Assembly (NCBI GenBank): GCA_903813345.2
Contig: CAIIXF020000006.1
Location: 37,787,936 to 37,851,935, forward strand
DNA: 64,000 bases
Reading direction: 5' to 3'
Origin: Owenia fusiformis
Lineage: Eukaryota > Annelida > Polychaeta > Sabellida > Oweniidae
Shown piece by piece: positions 33,530-48,500 of this stretch (position 1 is the first letter of the stretch; each line of letters opens with the position of its first letter). Under the pieces are notes generated by a model. That model was not told the origin of the DNA. It worked only from the letters and a program-made list of their open reading frames with translations, and searched no databases. A program made the translations under genes and the position numbers.

Positions 33530-36500
33530 CTAATTCCAAAAGCTGTCCCATAAGTTGTCAGATTTGGCATCTTCCTTGTCAGAATTATTTGCATCCGTTT
33601 TGCAATCAGGAGGCTGCTCTGTATTCTCCACTTCTGTTTTGGCAGTTGAACTCTCATAATTTAATGTATTATTTGAGCTTTCAATTGGTGTATCGGATGA
33701 TGCCATTTCAGAATCAGAAGACCACAGTTCTATTAATCTGTCAATGACAGTATCATCTTCTTCATCGCAGCATGTAGTATTTTCTGATTTAGAATCAGTT
33801 GTTAGACATTTATCATTCATCGAATCATTTGTTGTCTTAACTTCTGTTTTTGGTGTTGGACATCCATCACTTGTTTTATTTGAGCTTTCGATTGGTGTAT
33901 TGGTTGAGGTCGTTTCAGAATCAGAAGACAAGAGTCCTATGAATGCGTCGATTACAGAATCTCCTTCTTCATCGCAGCATGTAGTATTTTCTAGTACTGA
34001 TTTAGAATCAGTAGTTGATGGACAGTTATCATTCAAAGACTCCTCTGTATTCTCCTCTTCCGTATTTTGTGTTGGATGTCCATCATTTGTTGTTTTATTT
34101 GAGCTTTCAATTGGTGTATTGGATGAGGACATTTCAGAATCAGAAGACCAGAGTCCTAAGAATGCGTCGATTACAGAATCGCCTTCTACATCGCTGCATG
34201 TAGTATTTTCAGATTCGGATTTAGAATTGGGATTTGTTGGACAGTTATCATTCAAAGACTCATCTGTATTCTCCTCTTCCGTATTTTGTGTTGGATGTCC
34301 ATCATTTGTTGTTTTATTTGAGCTTTCAATAGGTGTAGTGGACGAGGTGGTCTCAAAATCAGAAGACCAGAGTCCAATGAATGCGTCGATTACAGAATCT
34401 CCTTCTTCATCACAGCATGTTGTATTTTCTGGTTCGGATTTAGGATCGGGAGTTGTAAGACATTCATCATTCAAAGAATGCTTTGGATTATTCATTGGTG
34501 TATTTGATGATATATTTCCATCATTTGTTGTTTTATTTGAGCCTTCAATTGGTGTAGTGGACGAGGTGGTCTCAGAATCAGAAGACCAGAGTCCAATGAA
34601 TGCGTCAATTACAGAATCTCCTTCTTCATCGCAGCATGTAGTATTTTCAGATTCGGATTTAGAATCGGGAGTTGATTGGCAGTTATCATTCAAAGACTCA
34701 TCTGTATTCTCCTCTTCCGTATTTTGTGTTGGATGTCCGTCATTTGTTGTTTTATTTGAGCTTTCAATTGGTGTATTGGATGAAGTTATTTCAGAATCAG
34801 AAGACACGAGTCCTATGAATGCGTCGATTACAGAATCTCCTTCTTCATCGCAGCATGTAGTATTTTCAGATTCGGATTTAGAATCGGGAGTTGATTGGCA
34901 GTTATCATTCAAAGACTCATCTGTATTCTCCTCATTCGTATTTTGTGTTTGATGTCCGTCATTTGTTGTTTTATTTGAGCCTTCAATTGGTGTAGTTGAC
35001 GAGGTGGTCTCGCAATCAGAAGACCAGAGTCCTATGAATGCGTCGATTACAGAATCTCCTTCTTCACCGCAGCATGTAGTATTTTCAGATTCGGATTTAG
35101 AATCGGGAGTTGATTGGCAGTTATCATTCAAAGACTCATCTGTATTCTCCTCATTCGTATTTTGTGTTTGATGTCCGTCATTTGTTGTTTTATTTGAGCC
35201 TTCAATTGGTGTAGTTGACGAGGTGGTCTCACAATCAGAAGACCAGAGTCCTATGAATGCGTCGATTACAGAATCTCCTTCTTCATCGCAGCATGTAGTA
35301 TTTTCGGGTTCTGATTTTGATTCAGTTGTAAGACATTCATCATTCGAAGACTCCTTTGTATTATTCACTTGTGTATTTGATGATGTATTTCCATCACTTG
35401 TTGCTTTATTTGAGCTTTGAGTATTGGACAAGGATGTCTCAGAATCAGAAGACCAGAGTCCTATGGATGCATCGATAACAGAATCACCTTCTTCCTCGCA
35501 GCATGTAGTATTTTCATGCTCGGATTTAGAATCAGGAGTTGATTGGCAGTTATCATTCAAAGACTCATCTGTATTCTCCTCTTCCGTATTTTGTGTTGGA
35601 TGTCCGTCATTTGTTGTTTTATTTGAGCTTTCAATTGGTGTATTGGATGAAGTTATTTCAGAATCAGAAGACCAAAGTCCAATGAATGAGTCGATTACAG
35701 AATCACTTTCTTCATCGCAACATGTAGTATTTTCATGCTCGGATTTAGAATCGGGAGTTGATTGGCAGTTATCATTCAAAGACTCATCTGTATTCTCCTC
35801 TTTCAATTCCGTATTTTGTGTTGGATGTCCATCATTTGTTGTTTTATTTGAGCTTTTAATTGGTGTATTGGATGAAGTTATTTCAGAATCAGAAGACCAA
35901 AGTCCAATGAATGAGTCGATTACAGAATCTCCTTCTTCATCGCAGAATGTAGTATTTTCATGCTTGGATTTAGAATCAGGACTTGATGGACAGTTATCAT
36001 TCAAAGACTCATCTGTATTCTCCTCTTCCATATTTTGTGTTGGATGTCCATCATTTGTTGTTTTATTTGAGCTTTCAATTGGTGTATTGGATGAAGTTAT
36101 GTCAGAATCAGAAGACCAGAGTCCAATGAATGCGTCGATTACAGAATCTCCTTCTTCATCATCGCATGTACTATTTTTAGGTTCTGATTTAGGATCAGTT
36201 GTTAGGCATTTATCACTCAAAGACTCCTTTGTCTTATTCACTGTTGTATTTGTTGTTTCATTCTCATTACTTGCTATCTTATTTGAGCTTTCAATTGGTG
36301 TATTGGTTGAGGTCGTTTCAGAATCAGAAGACCAGAGTCCAATGAATGCGTCGATTACAGAATCTCCTTCTTCATCATCGCATGTACTATTTTCAGGTTC
36401 TGATTTAGGATCAGTTGTTAGGCATTTATCACTCAGAGACTCCTTTGTCTTATTCACTGTTGTATTTGTTGTTTCATTCTCATTACTTGCTATCTTATTT

Positions 36501-39500
36501 GAGCTTTCAATTGGTGTATTGGTTGAGGTCGTTTCAGAATCAGAAGACCAGAGTCCAATGAATGCGTCGATTACAGAAATTCTTTCTTCATCGCAGCATG
36601 TAGTATTTTCAGGTTCTGATTTAGATTCAGTTGTTAGGCATTCATCACTCAAAGACTGCTTTAAATTATTCACTGGTGTATTTGATGTTGTATTCCCATC
36701 ACTTGTTGTTTTATTTGAGCTTTCAATTGCTGTATTGGTTAAGGTCGTTTCAGAATCAGAAGACCAGAGTCCAACGAATGCGTCGATTACAGAATCTCCT
36801 TCTTCATCGCAGCATGTAGTATTTTCAGATTCGGATTTAGAATCGGGAGTTGTTGGACAGTTATCATTCAAAGACTCATCTGTATTCTCCTCTTCCGTAT
36901 TTTGTGTTGGATGTCCATCATTTGTTGTTTTATTTGAGCTTTCAATTGGTGTATTGGATGAGGACGTTTCAGAATCAGAAGACCAGAGTCCAATGAATGC
37001 GTCGATTACAGAATCTCCTTCTTCATCGCAGCATGTAGTATTTTCAGGTTCTGATTTAGACTCAGTTGTTAGACATTCATCGTTCGAAGACTCCTTTGTA
37101 TTATTCACTGGTGTATTTGATGACGTATTTCCATCACTTGTTGTTTTATTTGAGCTTTCGATTGGAGTTTTGGATGATGCCATTTCAGAATCAGAAGACC
37201 AGAGTCCAATGAATGCGTCGATTACAGAATCGCCTTCTTCATCGCAGCATGTAGTATTTTCAGGTTCTGATTTAGATTCTGTTGTTAGACATTCATCACT
37301 CAAAGACTGCTTTAAATTATTCACTGGTGTATTTGATGACGTATTTCCATCACTTGTTGTTTTATTTGAGCTTTCGATTGGAGTTTTGGATGATGCCATT
37401 TCAGAATCAGAAGACCAGAGTCCAATGAATGCGTCAATTACAGAATCGCTTTCTTCATCGCAGCATGTAGTATTTTCGGGTTCTGATTTAGATTCAGTTG
37501 TTAGACATTCATCATTCGAAGACTCCTTTGTATTATTCACTGGTGTATTTGATGACGTATTTCCATCACTTGTTGTTTTATTTGAGCTTTCGATTGGAGT
37601 TTTGGATGATGCCATTTCAGAATCAGAAGACCAGAGTCCAATGAATGAGTCGATTACAGAATCTCCTTCTTCATCGCAGCATGTAGTATTTTCAGGTTCT
37701 GATTTAGATTCAGTTGTTAGACATTCATCACTCAAAGACTGCTTTAAATTATTCACTGGTGTATTTGATGTTGCATTCCCATCACTTGTTGTTTTATTTG
37801 AGCTTTCAATTGGTGTATTGGTTAAGGTCGTTTCAGAATCAGAAGACCAGAGTCCCAAGAATGCGTTGATTACAGAATCGCCTTCTTCATCGCTGCATGT
37901 AGTATTTCCATGCTCGGATTTAGAATCGGGAGTTGATTGGCAGTTATCATTCAAAGACTCATCTGTATTCTCCTCTTCCGTATTTTGTGTTGGATGTCCT
38001 TCATTTGTTGTTTTATTTGAGCTTTCAATTGGTGTATTGGATGAGGACGTTTCAGAATCAGAAGACCAGAGTCCAATGAATGCGTCGATTACAGAATCTC
38101 TTTCTTCATCGCAGCATGTAGTATTTCCATGCTCGGATTTAGAACCGGGAGTTGTTGGACATTTATCACTCAAAGACTCCTTTGTATTATTCACTGGTGT
38201 ATTTGATGTTGCATTCCCATCACTTGTTGTTTTATTTGAGCTTTCAATTGGTTTATTGGACGAGGACGTTTCAGAATCAGAAGACCAGAGTCCAATGAAT
38301 GCGTCGATTACAGAATCGCCTTCTTCATCGCTGCATGTAGTATTTTCAGATTCGGATTTAGAATTGGGATTTGTTGGACAGTTATCATTCAAAGACTCAT
38401 CTGTATTCTCCTCTTCTGTATTTTGTGTTGGATGTCCATCATTTGTTGTTTTATTTGAGCTTTCAATTGGTGTATTGGATGAGGACGTTTCAGAATCAGA
38501 AGACCATAGTCCAATGAATGCGTCGATTACAGAATCACCTTCTTCATCGCAGCATGTAGTATTTTCAGATTCTGATTTAGATTCAGTTGTTAGACATTCA
38601 TCGTTCGAAGACTCCTTTGTATTATTCACTGGTGTATTTGATGACGTATTTCCATCACTTGTTGTTTTATTTGAGCTTTCGATTGGAGTTTTGGATGATG
38701 CCATTTGAGAATCAGAAGACCAGAGTCCAATGAATGCGTCGATTACAGAATCGCCTTCTTCATCGCAGCATGTAGTATTTTTAGGTTCTGATTTAGATTC
38801 GGTTGTTAGACATTCATCACTCAAAGACTGCTTTAAATTATTCACTGGTGTATTTGATGACGTATTTCCATCACTTGTTGTTTTATTTGAGCTTTCGATT
38901 GGAGTTTTGGATGATGCCATTTCAGAATCAGAAGACCAGAGTCCAATGAATGCGTCAATTACAGAATCGCCTTCTTCATCGCAGCATGTAGTATTTTCAG
39001 GTTCTGATTTAGATTCAGTTGTTAGACATTCATCGTTCGAAGACTCCTTTGTATTATTCACTGGTGTATTTGATGACGTATTTCCATCACTTGTTGTTTT
39101 ATTTGAGCTTTCGATTGGAGTTTTGGATGATGCCATTTCAGAATCAGAAGACCAGAGTCCAATGAATGCTTCAATTACAGAATTGCCTTCTTCATCGCAG
39201 CATGTAGTATTTTCGGGTTCTGATTTAGATTCAGTTGTTAGACATTCATCATTCGAAGACTCTTTTGTATTATTCACTGGTGTATTTGATGACGTATTTC
39301 CATCACTTGTTGTTTTATTTGAGCTTTCGATTGGAGTTTTGGATGATGCCATTTCAGAATCAGAAGACCAGAGTCCAATGAATGCGTCGATTACAGAATC
39401 ACCTTCTTCATCGCTGCATGTAGTATTTTCAGATTCGGATTTAGAATCGGGAGTTTTTGGACAGTTATTCAAAGACTCATTTGTATTCTCCTCTTCCGTA

Positions 39501-42500
39501 TTTTGTGTTGGATGTCCATCATTTGTTGTTTTATTTGAGCTTTCAATTGGTGTATTGGATGAAGTTATGTCAGAATCAGAAGACCAGAGTCCAATGAATG
39601 CGTCGATTACAGAATCTCCTTCTTCATCGTCGCATGTACTATTTTCAGGTTCTGATTTAGGATCAGTTGTTAGGCATTTATCACTCAAAGACTCTTTTGT
39701 ATTATTCACTGGTGTATTTGATGACGTATTTCCATCACTTGTTGTTTTATTTGAGCTTTCGATTGGAGTTTTCGATGATGCCATTTCAGAATCAGAAGAC
39801 CAGAGTCCAATGAATGCGTCAATTACAGAATCGCCTTCTTCATCGCAGCATGTAGTATTTTCGGGTTCTGATTTAGATTCAGTTGTTAGACATTCATCGT
39901 TCGAAGACTCCTTTGTATTATTCACTGGTGTATTTGATGACGTATTTCCATCACTTGTTGTTTTATTTGAGCTTTCGATTGGAGTTTTGGATGATGCCAT
40001 TTCAGAATCAGAAGACCAGAGTCCAATGAATGCGTCGATAACAGAATCGCCTTCTTCATCGCAGCATGTAGTATTTTCAGGTTCTGATTTAGATTCGGTT
40101 GTTAGACATTCATCACTCAAAGACTGCTTTAAATTATTCACTGGTGTATTTGATGTTGTATTCCCATCACTTGTTGTTTTATTTGAGCTTGCAATTGGTT
40201 TATTGGATGAGGACTTTTCAGAATCAGAAGACCAGAGTCCAATGAATGCATCAATTACAGAATCACCTTCATCATCGCAACATGTAGTATTTTCAGGTTC
40301 TGATTTAGATTCAGTTGTTAGACATTCATCTTTGAAAGACTGCTTTATGCTTTTCACTGCTGAATTTGTTGTTGTTTTCCCATCACTTGTTGTTTTATTT
40401 GAGGTTTCCATTGGTGTAGTTGACGAAGTCGTCTCAGAATCAGAAGACCAGAGTCCTATGAAAGCGTTGATTACAGAATCTCCTTCTTCATCGTCGCATG
40501 TACTATTTTCAGGTTCTGATTTAGGATCAGTTGTTAGGCATTTATCACTTAAAGACTCCTTTGTCTTATTCACTGTTGTATTTGTTGTTTCATTCTCATT
40601 ACTTGCTATCTTATTTGTGCTTTCAATTGGTGAATTGGCTGATGTAGAGTCAGAATCAGAAGAAAAGATATCAATGAATTTGTCAATTACAGAATCATCC
40701 TCATCATCGCAGATTGTAGCATTTTGTGATTTTAATTTAGGATGACTATCTGGACAGCTTTTATTCAAAGAATCATTTGTTTTATTCACTGTTGTATTTG
40801 TTGTTTCATTCTCATCACTTGCTGTCTTACTTGAGCTTTCCATTGGTATATCGGTTGATGTAGAGTCAGAATCAGAAGACCAGATTCCCATGACTTTGTC
40901 AATTACAGAATCATCCTCATCATCGCAGCTTGTAGTATTTTCTGATTTTGATTTAGGATGACTTTCTATACAGCTTTCACTCAAAGACTCTTCTTTATAA
41001 CTCACTGTTGTATTTGATGTTGCATTTTCATCACTTGGTATCTTACTTGAGCTTTCAATTGGTGTATTGGTTGATGTAGAGTCAGAATCAGAAGAAAAGA
41101 TTCGAATGAATTTGTCAATTACAGAATCATCCTCATCATCGCAGCTTGTAGCATTTTGTGATTTTAATTTAGGATGACTTTCTGGACAGCTTTCACTCAA
41201 AGACACATTTGTTTTATTCACTGTTGTATTTGTTGTTTCATTCTCATCACTTGCCATCTTATTTGTGCTTTCCATTGGTGTATTGGTTGATGTAGAGTTA
41301 GAATCAGAAGAAAAGATATCAATGAATTTGTCAATAAAGGAATCGTCCTCATCATCGCAGCTTGCATTATTTTCTGATTTTGATTTAGGATGACTTTCTG
41401 GACTGTTCTCCCTCAAAGTCTCCTTTGTTTCATTCACTGTTGTATTTGTTGTTTCATTCTCATCACTTGCCATCTTACTTGAGCTTTCCATTGGTGTATT
41501 GGTTGATGTAGAGTCAGAATCAGAAGACCAGAATCCCATGACTTTGTCAATTACAGAATCGTCCTCATCATCGCAGCTTGTAGTATTTTCTGATTTTGAT
41601 TTAGGATGACTTTCTGGACAGTTTTCACTCAAAGACTCTTCTTTGTAACTCACTGTTGTATTTGATGTTGCATTTTCATCACTTGGTATCTTACTTGAGC
41701 TTTCAATTGGTGTATTGGTTGATGTAGAGTCAGAATCAGAAGAAAAGATTCCAATGAATTTGTCAATTAAAGAATCATCCTCATCATCAGAGCATTTAGT
41801 ATATTCTGGTACAGATTGTTGAGGATTTTTAGTTAAAGACACTTCTTTATCCTTTGTCGTGTTTGATGATTTACTCCCATCACTTGCTGTCTTACTTGAA
41901 TCTTCTCCTTGTATTCCACCCAAAGATAATGTAGACTCGGAATCAGAAGACCAGAGATCCAGGAATTGGTCAAATACAGTATCATCTTTATCTTCACGAC
42001 ACTCTATATCGTCACTTGCAGATTTTTTATCAGATGATGTGCTTGAACTAGTTGAACAGTGTTCATCACATTCCACTGGGACAATATGATTTTCAGTTTC
42101 ATTATTACAACACGTCGTATTTTCTATGCATTCCACATTCCATTTGGATGAGTGGTTCTCACATCTAATGTGTTGTGTACAGCCTACTAGACAATTCGAT
42201 GAATGGATACCGCTACTTATATGGTCCTCTGTACAGTCGACTGGATAGTTAGGTGAGTGGTTCTCATCTCTTATGTGGGATTGTGAACAGTCTATGGGAC
42301 AGTTTTGTGGATGATTCTTACCTCTTATATGGTGTTCTGTACCGGTGACAGGGATGAAGGGTGCATGGTTCCCACCTCCTGTATGGTCTTCTATATAGTG
42401 GATTGGACAAGTGGATGAGTGGTTTTCTTCTCTGGTATGGTATTCTGAACAGTCAAATGCACAATTGGACGAGTGGTTTCCTTCTCTAATATGGTCTTCT

Positions 42501-45500
42501 GTACAATCATCTGGACAGTTGGATGAATGGTTTTCTTCTCTGGTATGGTATTCTGAGCAGTCAACTGCACTGTTGGACGAGTGGTTTTCTTCCCTGATAT
42601 GGTATTCAGAGCAGTCAACTGCACAGTTAGATGAATGATTTCCTTCTCTGATATGGTCTTCTGTACAATCAACTGCACAGTTCGATGAGTGGTTTCTTTC
42701 TCTGATATGGTCTGCTGTACAATCAACTTCACCTCTGGATGAGTGGTTTCCATCTCTGATATCGTCTGCTGTACAATCAACTTTACAGTTGGATGAATGG
42801 TTTCCTTCTCTGACATGGTCTTCTGTACAATCAACTTTACTGTTGGATGAATGGTTTCCTTCTCTGATATGGTCTTCTGTACAATCATATTTACAGTTGG
42901 GTGAATGGTTTCCTTCTCTGATATGGTCTTCTGTACAATCATCTTTACCATGGGATGAATGGTTTCCTTCCTTTATATGGTCTTCTGTACAATCAACTCC
43001 GCAGTTGGATGAATGGTTTCCTTCTCTGATATGGTCTTCTGTACAATCATCTGCACAGTTTGATGAATGGTTTCCTTCCCTTATATGGTCTTCTGTACAA
43101 ATAACTGCACAGTTGGATGTATGGTTTCCTTCTCTGATATGGTCTTCTGTACAATCATCTTTACAGTCGGATGAGTGGTTTCCTTCTCTGATGTGGTCTT
43201 CTGTACAATCAATTTCAAATTTGGATGAGTGGTTTCCTTCCCTGAAATGGTCTTCTATACAATCATCTTTACAATGAGATGAATGGGTTCCTTCCTTTAT
43301 ATGGTCTTCTGTCAAATCATCTTTACAGTTGGATGAAAGGATTCCTTCTCTGATATGGTCTTCTGTACAATCATCTTTACAGTTGGATGAATGGTTTCCT
43401 TCTCTGATATGGTCTTCTGTACAATCATCTTTACATTTGGATGAATGGTTTCCTTCTCTTATATGGTCTTCTGTACAATCATCTTTACAGTTGGATGGGT
43501 GGTTTCCTTCTCTGATATGGTCTTCTGTACAATCAATTGCACAGTTAGATGAATGGTTTCCTTCTCTGATATGGTCTTCTGTACAATCATCTTTACATTT
43601 GGATGAATGGTTTCCTTCTCTTATATGGTCTTCTGTACAATCATCTTTACAGTTGGATGGGTGGTTTCCTTCTCTGATATGGTCTTCTGTACAATCAATT
43701 GCACAGTTAGATGAATGGTTTCCTTCTCTGATATCGTCTGCTGTACAATCAACTTTACAGTTGGATGAAAGGTTTCCTTCTCTGACATGGTCTTCTGTAC
43801 AATCAACTTTACTGTTGGATGAATGGTTTCCTTCTCTGATATGGTCTTCTGTACAATCATATTTACAGTTGGGTGAATGGTTTCCTTCTCTGATATGGTC
43901 TTTTGTACAATCATCTTTACCATGGGATGAATGGTTTCCTTCCTTTATATGGTCTTCTGTACAATCAACTCCGCAGTTGGATGAATGGTTTCCTTCTCTG
44001 ATATGGTCTTCTGGACAATCATCTGCACAGTTTGATGAATGGTTTCCTTCCCTTATATGGTCTTCTGTACAATCAACTTCACATTTGGATGAGTGGTTTC
44101 CTTCCCTGAAATGGTCTTCTATACAATCATCTTTACAATGAGATGAATGGGTTCCTTCCTTTATATGGTTTTCTGTAAAATCATCTTTACAGTTGGATGA
44201 AAGGATTCCTTCTCTGATATGGTCTTCTGTACAATCATCTTTACATTTGGATGAATGGTTTCCTTCTCTTATATGGTCTTCTGTACAATCATCTTTACAG
44301 TTGGATGGGTGGTTTCCTTCTCTGATATGGTCTTCGGTACAATCAACTTTACAATGGGATGAATGGTTTCCTACTCTGATATGGTCTTCGGTACAATCAA
44401 TTTTACAGTTGGATGAATGGTTTCCTTCTCTGATATGATCTTCTGTACAATCAATTGCACAGTTGGATGAATGGTTTCCTTCTCTCATGTGGTCTTCTGT
44501 ACTATCAACTTTACAGTTGGATGAATGGTTTCCTTCTCTGATATGGTCTTCTGTACAATCAACTGCACAGTTGGATGAATGGTTTCCTTCTCTGATGTGG
44601 TCTTCTGTACAATCATCTTTGCAGTTGAATGAGTGGTTTCCTTCATTGATATGGTCTTCTGTACAATCAACTGCACAGTTGGATGTATGCTTTTCTCCTC
44701 TGATATGGTCTTCTGTACAATCAACTTTACAGTTGTATGAATGGTTTCCTTCTCTGATATGGTTTTCTGTACAATCATATTTACAGTTAGATGAATGGTT
44801 TCCTTCTCTGATATGGTCTTCTGTACAATCATCTTTACAATGGGATGAATGGTTTCCTTCTCTGATATGGTCTTCGGTACAATCAACTTTACAATTGGAT
44901 GAATGGTTTCCTTCTCTGATATGATCTTCTGTACAATCAACTCCACAGTTGGATGAATGGTTTCCTTCTCTCATGTGGTAGTCTGTACAATCAATTTTAC
45001 AGTTGGATGAATGGTTTCCTTCTCTGATATGGTCTTTTGTACAATCAACTGCACAGTTGGATGAATGGTTTCCTTCTCTGATATGATCTTCTGTACAATC
45101 AACTTTACAATTGGATGAATGGTTTCCTTCTCTGATATGATCTTCTGTACAATCAACTGCACAGTTGGATGAATGGTTTCCTTCTCTCATGTGGTCTTCT
45201 GTACAATCAATTTTACAGTTGGATGAATGGTTTCCTTCTCTGATATGGTCTTCTGTACAATCAACTGCACAGTTGGATGAATGGTTTCCTTCTCTGATAT
45301 GGTCTTCTGTACAATCATCTTTACAGTTGGATGAGTGGTTTCCTTCTCTGATATGATCTGTTGTACAATCTACTGCACAGTTGGATGTATGGTTTCCTTC
45401 TCTGATATGGTCTTCTGTACAATCAACTTCACCTGTGGATGAATGGTGTCCTTCTCTGATATGATCTGTTGTACAATCTACTGCACAGTTGGATGTATGG

Positions 45501-48500
45501 TTTCCTTCTCTAATATGGTACCCTATACAATCAACTTCACCTGTGGATGAATGGTTTCCTTCTCTGATATGGTCTTCTGTACAATCAACTGCACAGTTGG
45601 ATGAATGGTTTCCTTCTCTGATATGGTCTTCTGTACAATCAACTGCACAGTTGGATGTATGGTTTCCTTCCCTTATATGGTCTTCTGTACAATCAACTGC
45701 ACAGTTGGATGAATGGTTTCCTTCTCTGATGTGGTCTTCTGTACAATCATCTTTGCAGTTGAATGAGTGGTTTCCTTCTCTCATGTGGTCTTCTGTACAA
45801 TCAACTTTACAATTCGATGAATGGTTTCCTTCTCTAATATGGTCTCCTATACAATCAACTTCACCTGTGGATGAATGGTTTCCTTCTCTGATATGGTCTT
45901 CTGTACAATCAACTGCACAGTTGGATGTATGGTTTCCTTCTCTGATATGGTCTTCTGTACAATCAACTGCACAGTTCGATAAATGGTTTCCTTCTCTGAT
46001 ATGGTCTTCTGTACAATCATCTTTACAGTTGGATGGGTGGTTTCCTTCTCTGATATGGTCTTCTGTACAATCAACTGCACAGTTGGATGAATGGTTTCCT
46101 TCTCTGATATGATCTTCTGTACAATCAACTGCACAGTTGGATGTATGGTTTCCTTCCCTTATATGGTCTTCTGTACAATCAACTGCACAGTTGGATGAAT
46201 GGTTTCCTTCTCTCATGTGGTCTTCTGTACAATCAATTTTACAGTTGGATGAATGGTTTCCTTCTCTGATATGGTCTTCTGTACAATCAACTGCGCTTTT
46301 GGATGTATGGTTTCCTTCTCTGATGTGGTCTTCTGTACAATCATCTTTGCAGTTGAATGAGTGGTTTCCTTCTCTGATATGGTCTTCTGTACAATCAACT
46401 GCACAGTTGGATGAATGGTTTCCTTCTCTGATGTGGTGTTCTGTACCATCAACTTTACAGTTGGATGAATGGTTTCCTTCTCTGATATGGTCTTCTGTAC
46501 AATCAACTGCACAGTTTGATGAATGGTTTCCTTCTCTGATATGGTCTTCTGTACAATCAACTTTACAGTTGTATGAATGGTTTCCTTCTCTGATATGGTT
46601 TTCTGTACAATCATCTTTACAGTTAGATGAATGGTTTCCTTCTCTGATATGGTCTTCTGTACAATCATCTTTACAATGGGATGAATGGTTTCCTTCTCTG
46701 ATATGGTCTTCGGTACAATCAACTTTACAATTGGATGAATGGTTTCCTTCTCTGATGTGGTTTTCTGTACAATCATCTTTACAGTTAGATGAATGGTTTC
46801 CTTCTCTGATATGGTCTTCTGTACAATCATCTTTACAATGGGATGAATGGTTTCCTTCTCTGATATGGTCTTCGGTACAATCAACTTTACAATTGGATGA
46901 ATGGTTTCCTTCTCTGATATGATCTTCTGTACAATCAACTGCACAGTTGGATGAATGGTTTCCTTCTCTGATATGGTCTTCTGTACAATCAATTTTACAG
47001 TTGGATGAATTGTTTCCTTCTCTGATATGGTCTTCTGTACAATCAACTGCACAGTTGGATGTATGGTTTCCTTCCCTTATATGGTCTTCTGTACAATCAA
47101 CTGCACAGTTGGATGAATGGTTTCCTTCTCTGATATGGTCTTCTGTACAATCATCTTTGCAGTTGAATGAGTGGTTTCCTTCTCTCATGTGGTCTTCTGT
47201 ACAATCAATTTTACAGTTGGATGAATGGTTTCCTTCTTTCATGTGATCTTCTGTACAATCAATTTTACAGTTGGATGAATGGTTTCCTTCTCTGATATGG
47301 TCTTCTGTACAATCAACTGCACAGTTGGATGAATGGTTTCCTTCTCTGATATGATCTTCTGTACAATCAACTGCACAGTTGGATGAATGGTTTCCTTCTC
47401 TGATATGGTCTTCTGTACAATCAACTGCACAGTTGGATGTATGGTTTCCTTCTCTGATATGGTCTTCTGTACAATCAACTTTACAATTGGATGAATGGTT
47501 TCCTTCTCTGATATGATCTTCTGTACAATCAACTGCACAGTTGGATGAGTGGTTTCCTTCTCTGATATGGTCTTCTGTACAATCAACTTTACAGTTGGAT
47601 GAATGGTTTCCTTCTCTGACATGGTCTTCTGTACAATCAATTTTACAGTTGGATGAATGGTTTCCTTCTCTGATATGGTCTTCAGTACAATCATCTTTAC
47701 AGTTGGATGAGTGGTTTCCTTCTCTGATATGATCTGTTGTACAATCTACTGCACAGTTGGATGAATGGTTTCCTTCTCTGATATGGTCTTCTGTACAATC
47801 ATCTTTACAATGGGATGAATGGTTTCCTTCTCTGATATGGTCTTCGGTACAATCAACTTTACAATTGGATGAATGGTTTCCTTCTCTGATGTGGTTTTCT
47901 GTACAATCATCTTTACAATGGGATGAATGGTTTCCTTCTCTGATATGATCTTCTGTACAATCAACTGCACAGTTGGATGAATGGTTTCCTTCTCTGATAT
48001 GGTCTTCTTTACAATCAACTGCACTTTTGGATGTATGGTTTCCTTGTCTGATATGGTCTTCTGTACAATCAACTGCACAGTTGGATGAATGGTTTCCTTC
48101 TCTGATTTGGTCTTCTGTAGAATCAACTTTACAGTTGGATGAATGGTTTCCTTCTCTGATATGGTCTTCTGTACAATCATCTTTACAGTTGGATGAGTGG
48201 TTTCCTTCTCTGATATGATCTTTTGTACTATCAACTGCACAGTTGGATGTATGGTTTTTTTCTCTGATATGGTCTTCTGTACAATCAACTGCAGAGTTGG
48301 ATGAGTAAATTGCATTTGCTATTTGAGCATCAACACTTGTTTTTACTGTGCTATTCTCTGGTGCATAAGATGGTAGAGTCTCAACGCTTGGCGTCACTTT
48401 GTTTTCTTTTGGTGTATCAGATGTTGGAGTATCAACAATGTGTTTTACTGTGTTCTCTGTTGGTGCATTTGATATTTCAGTATCAACACTTGGTTTCACT

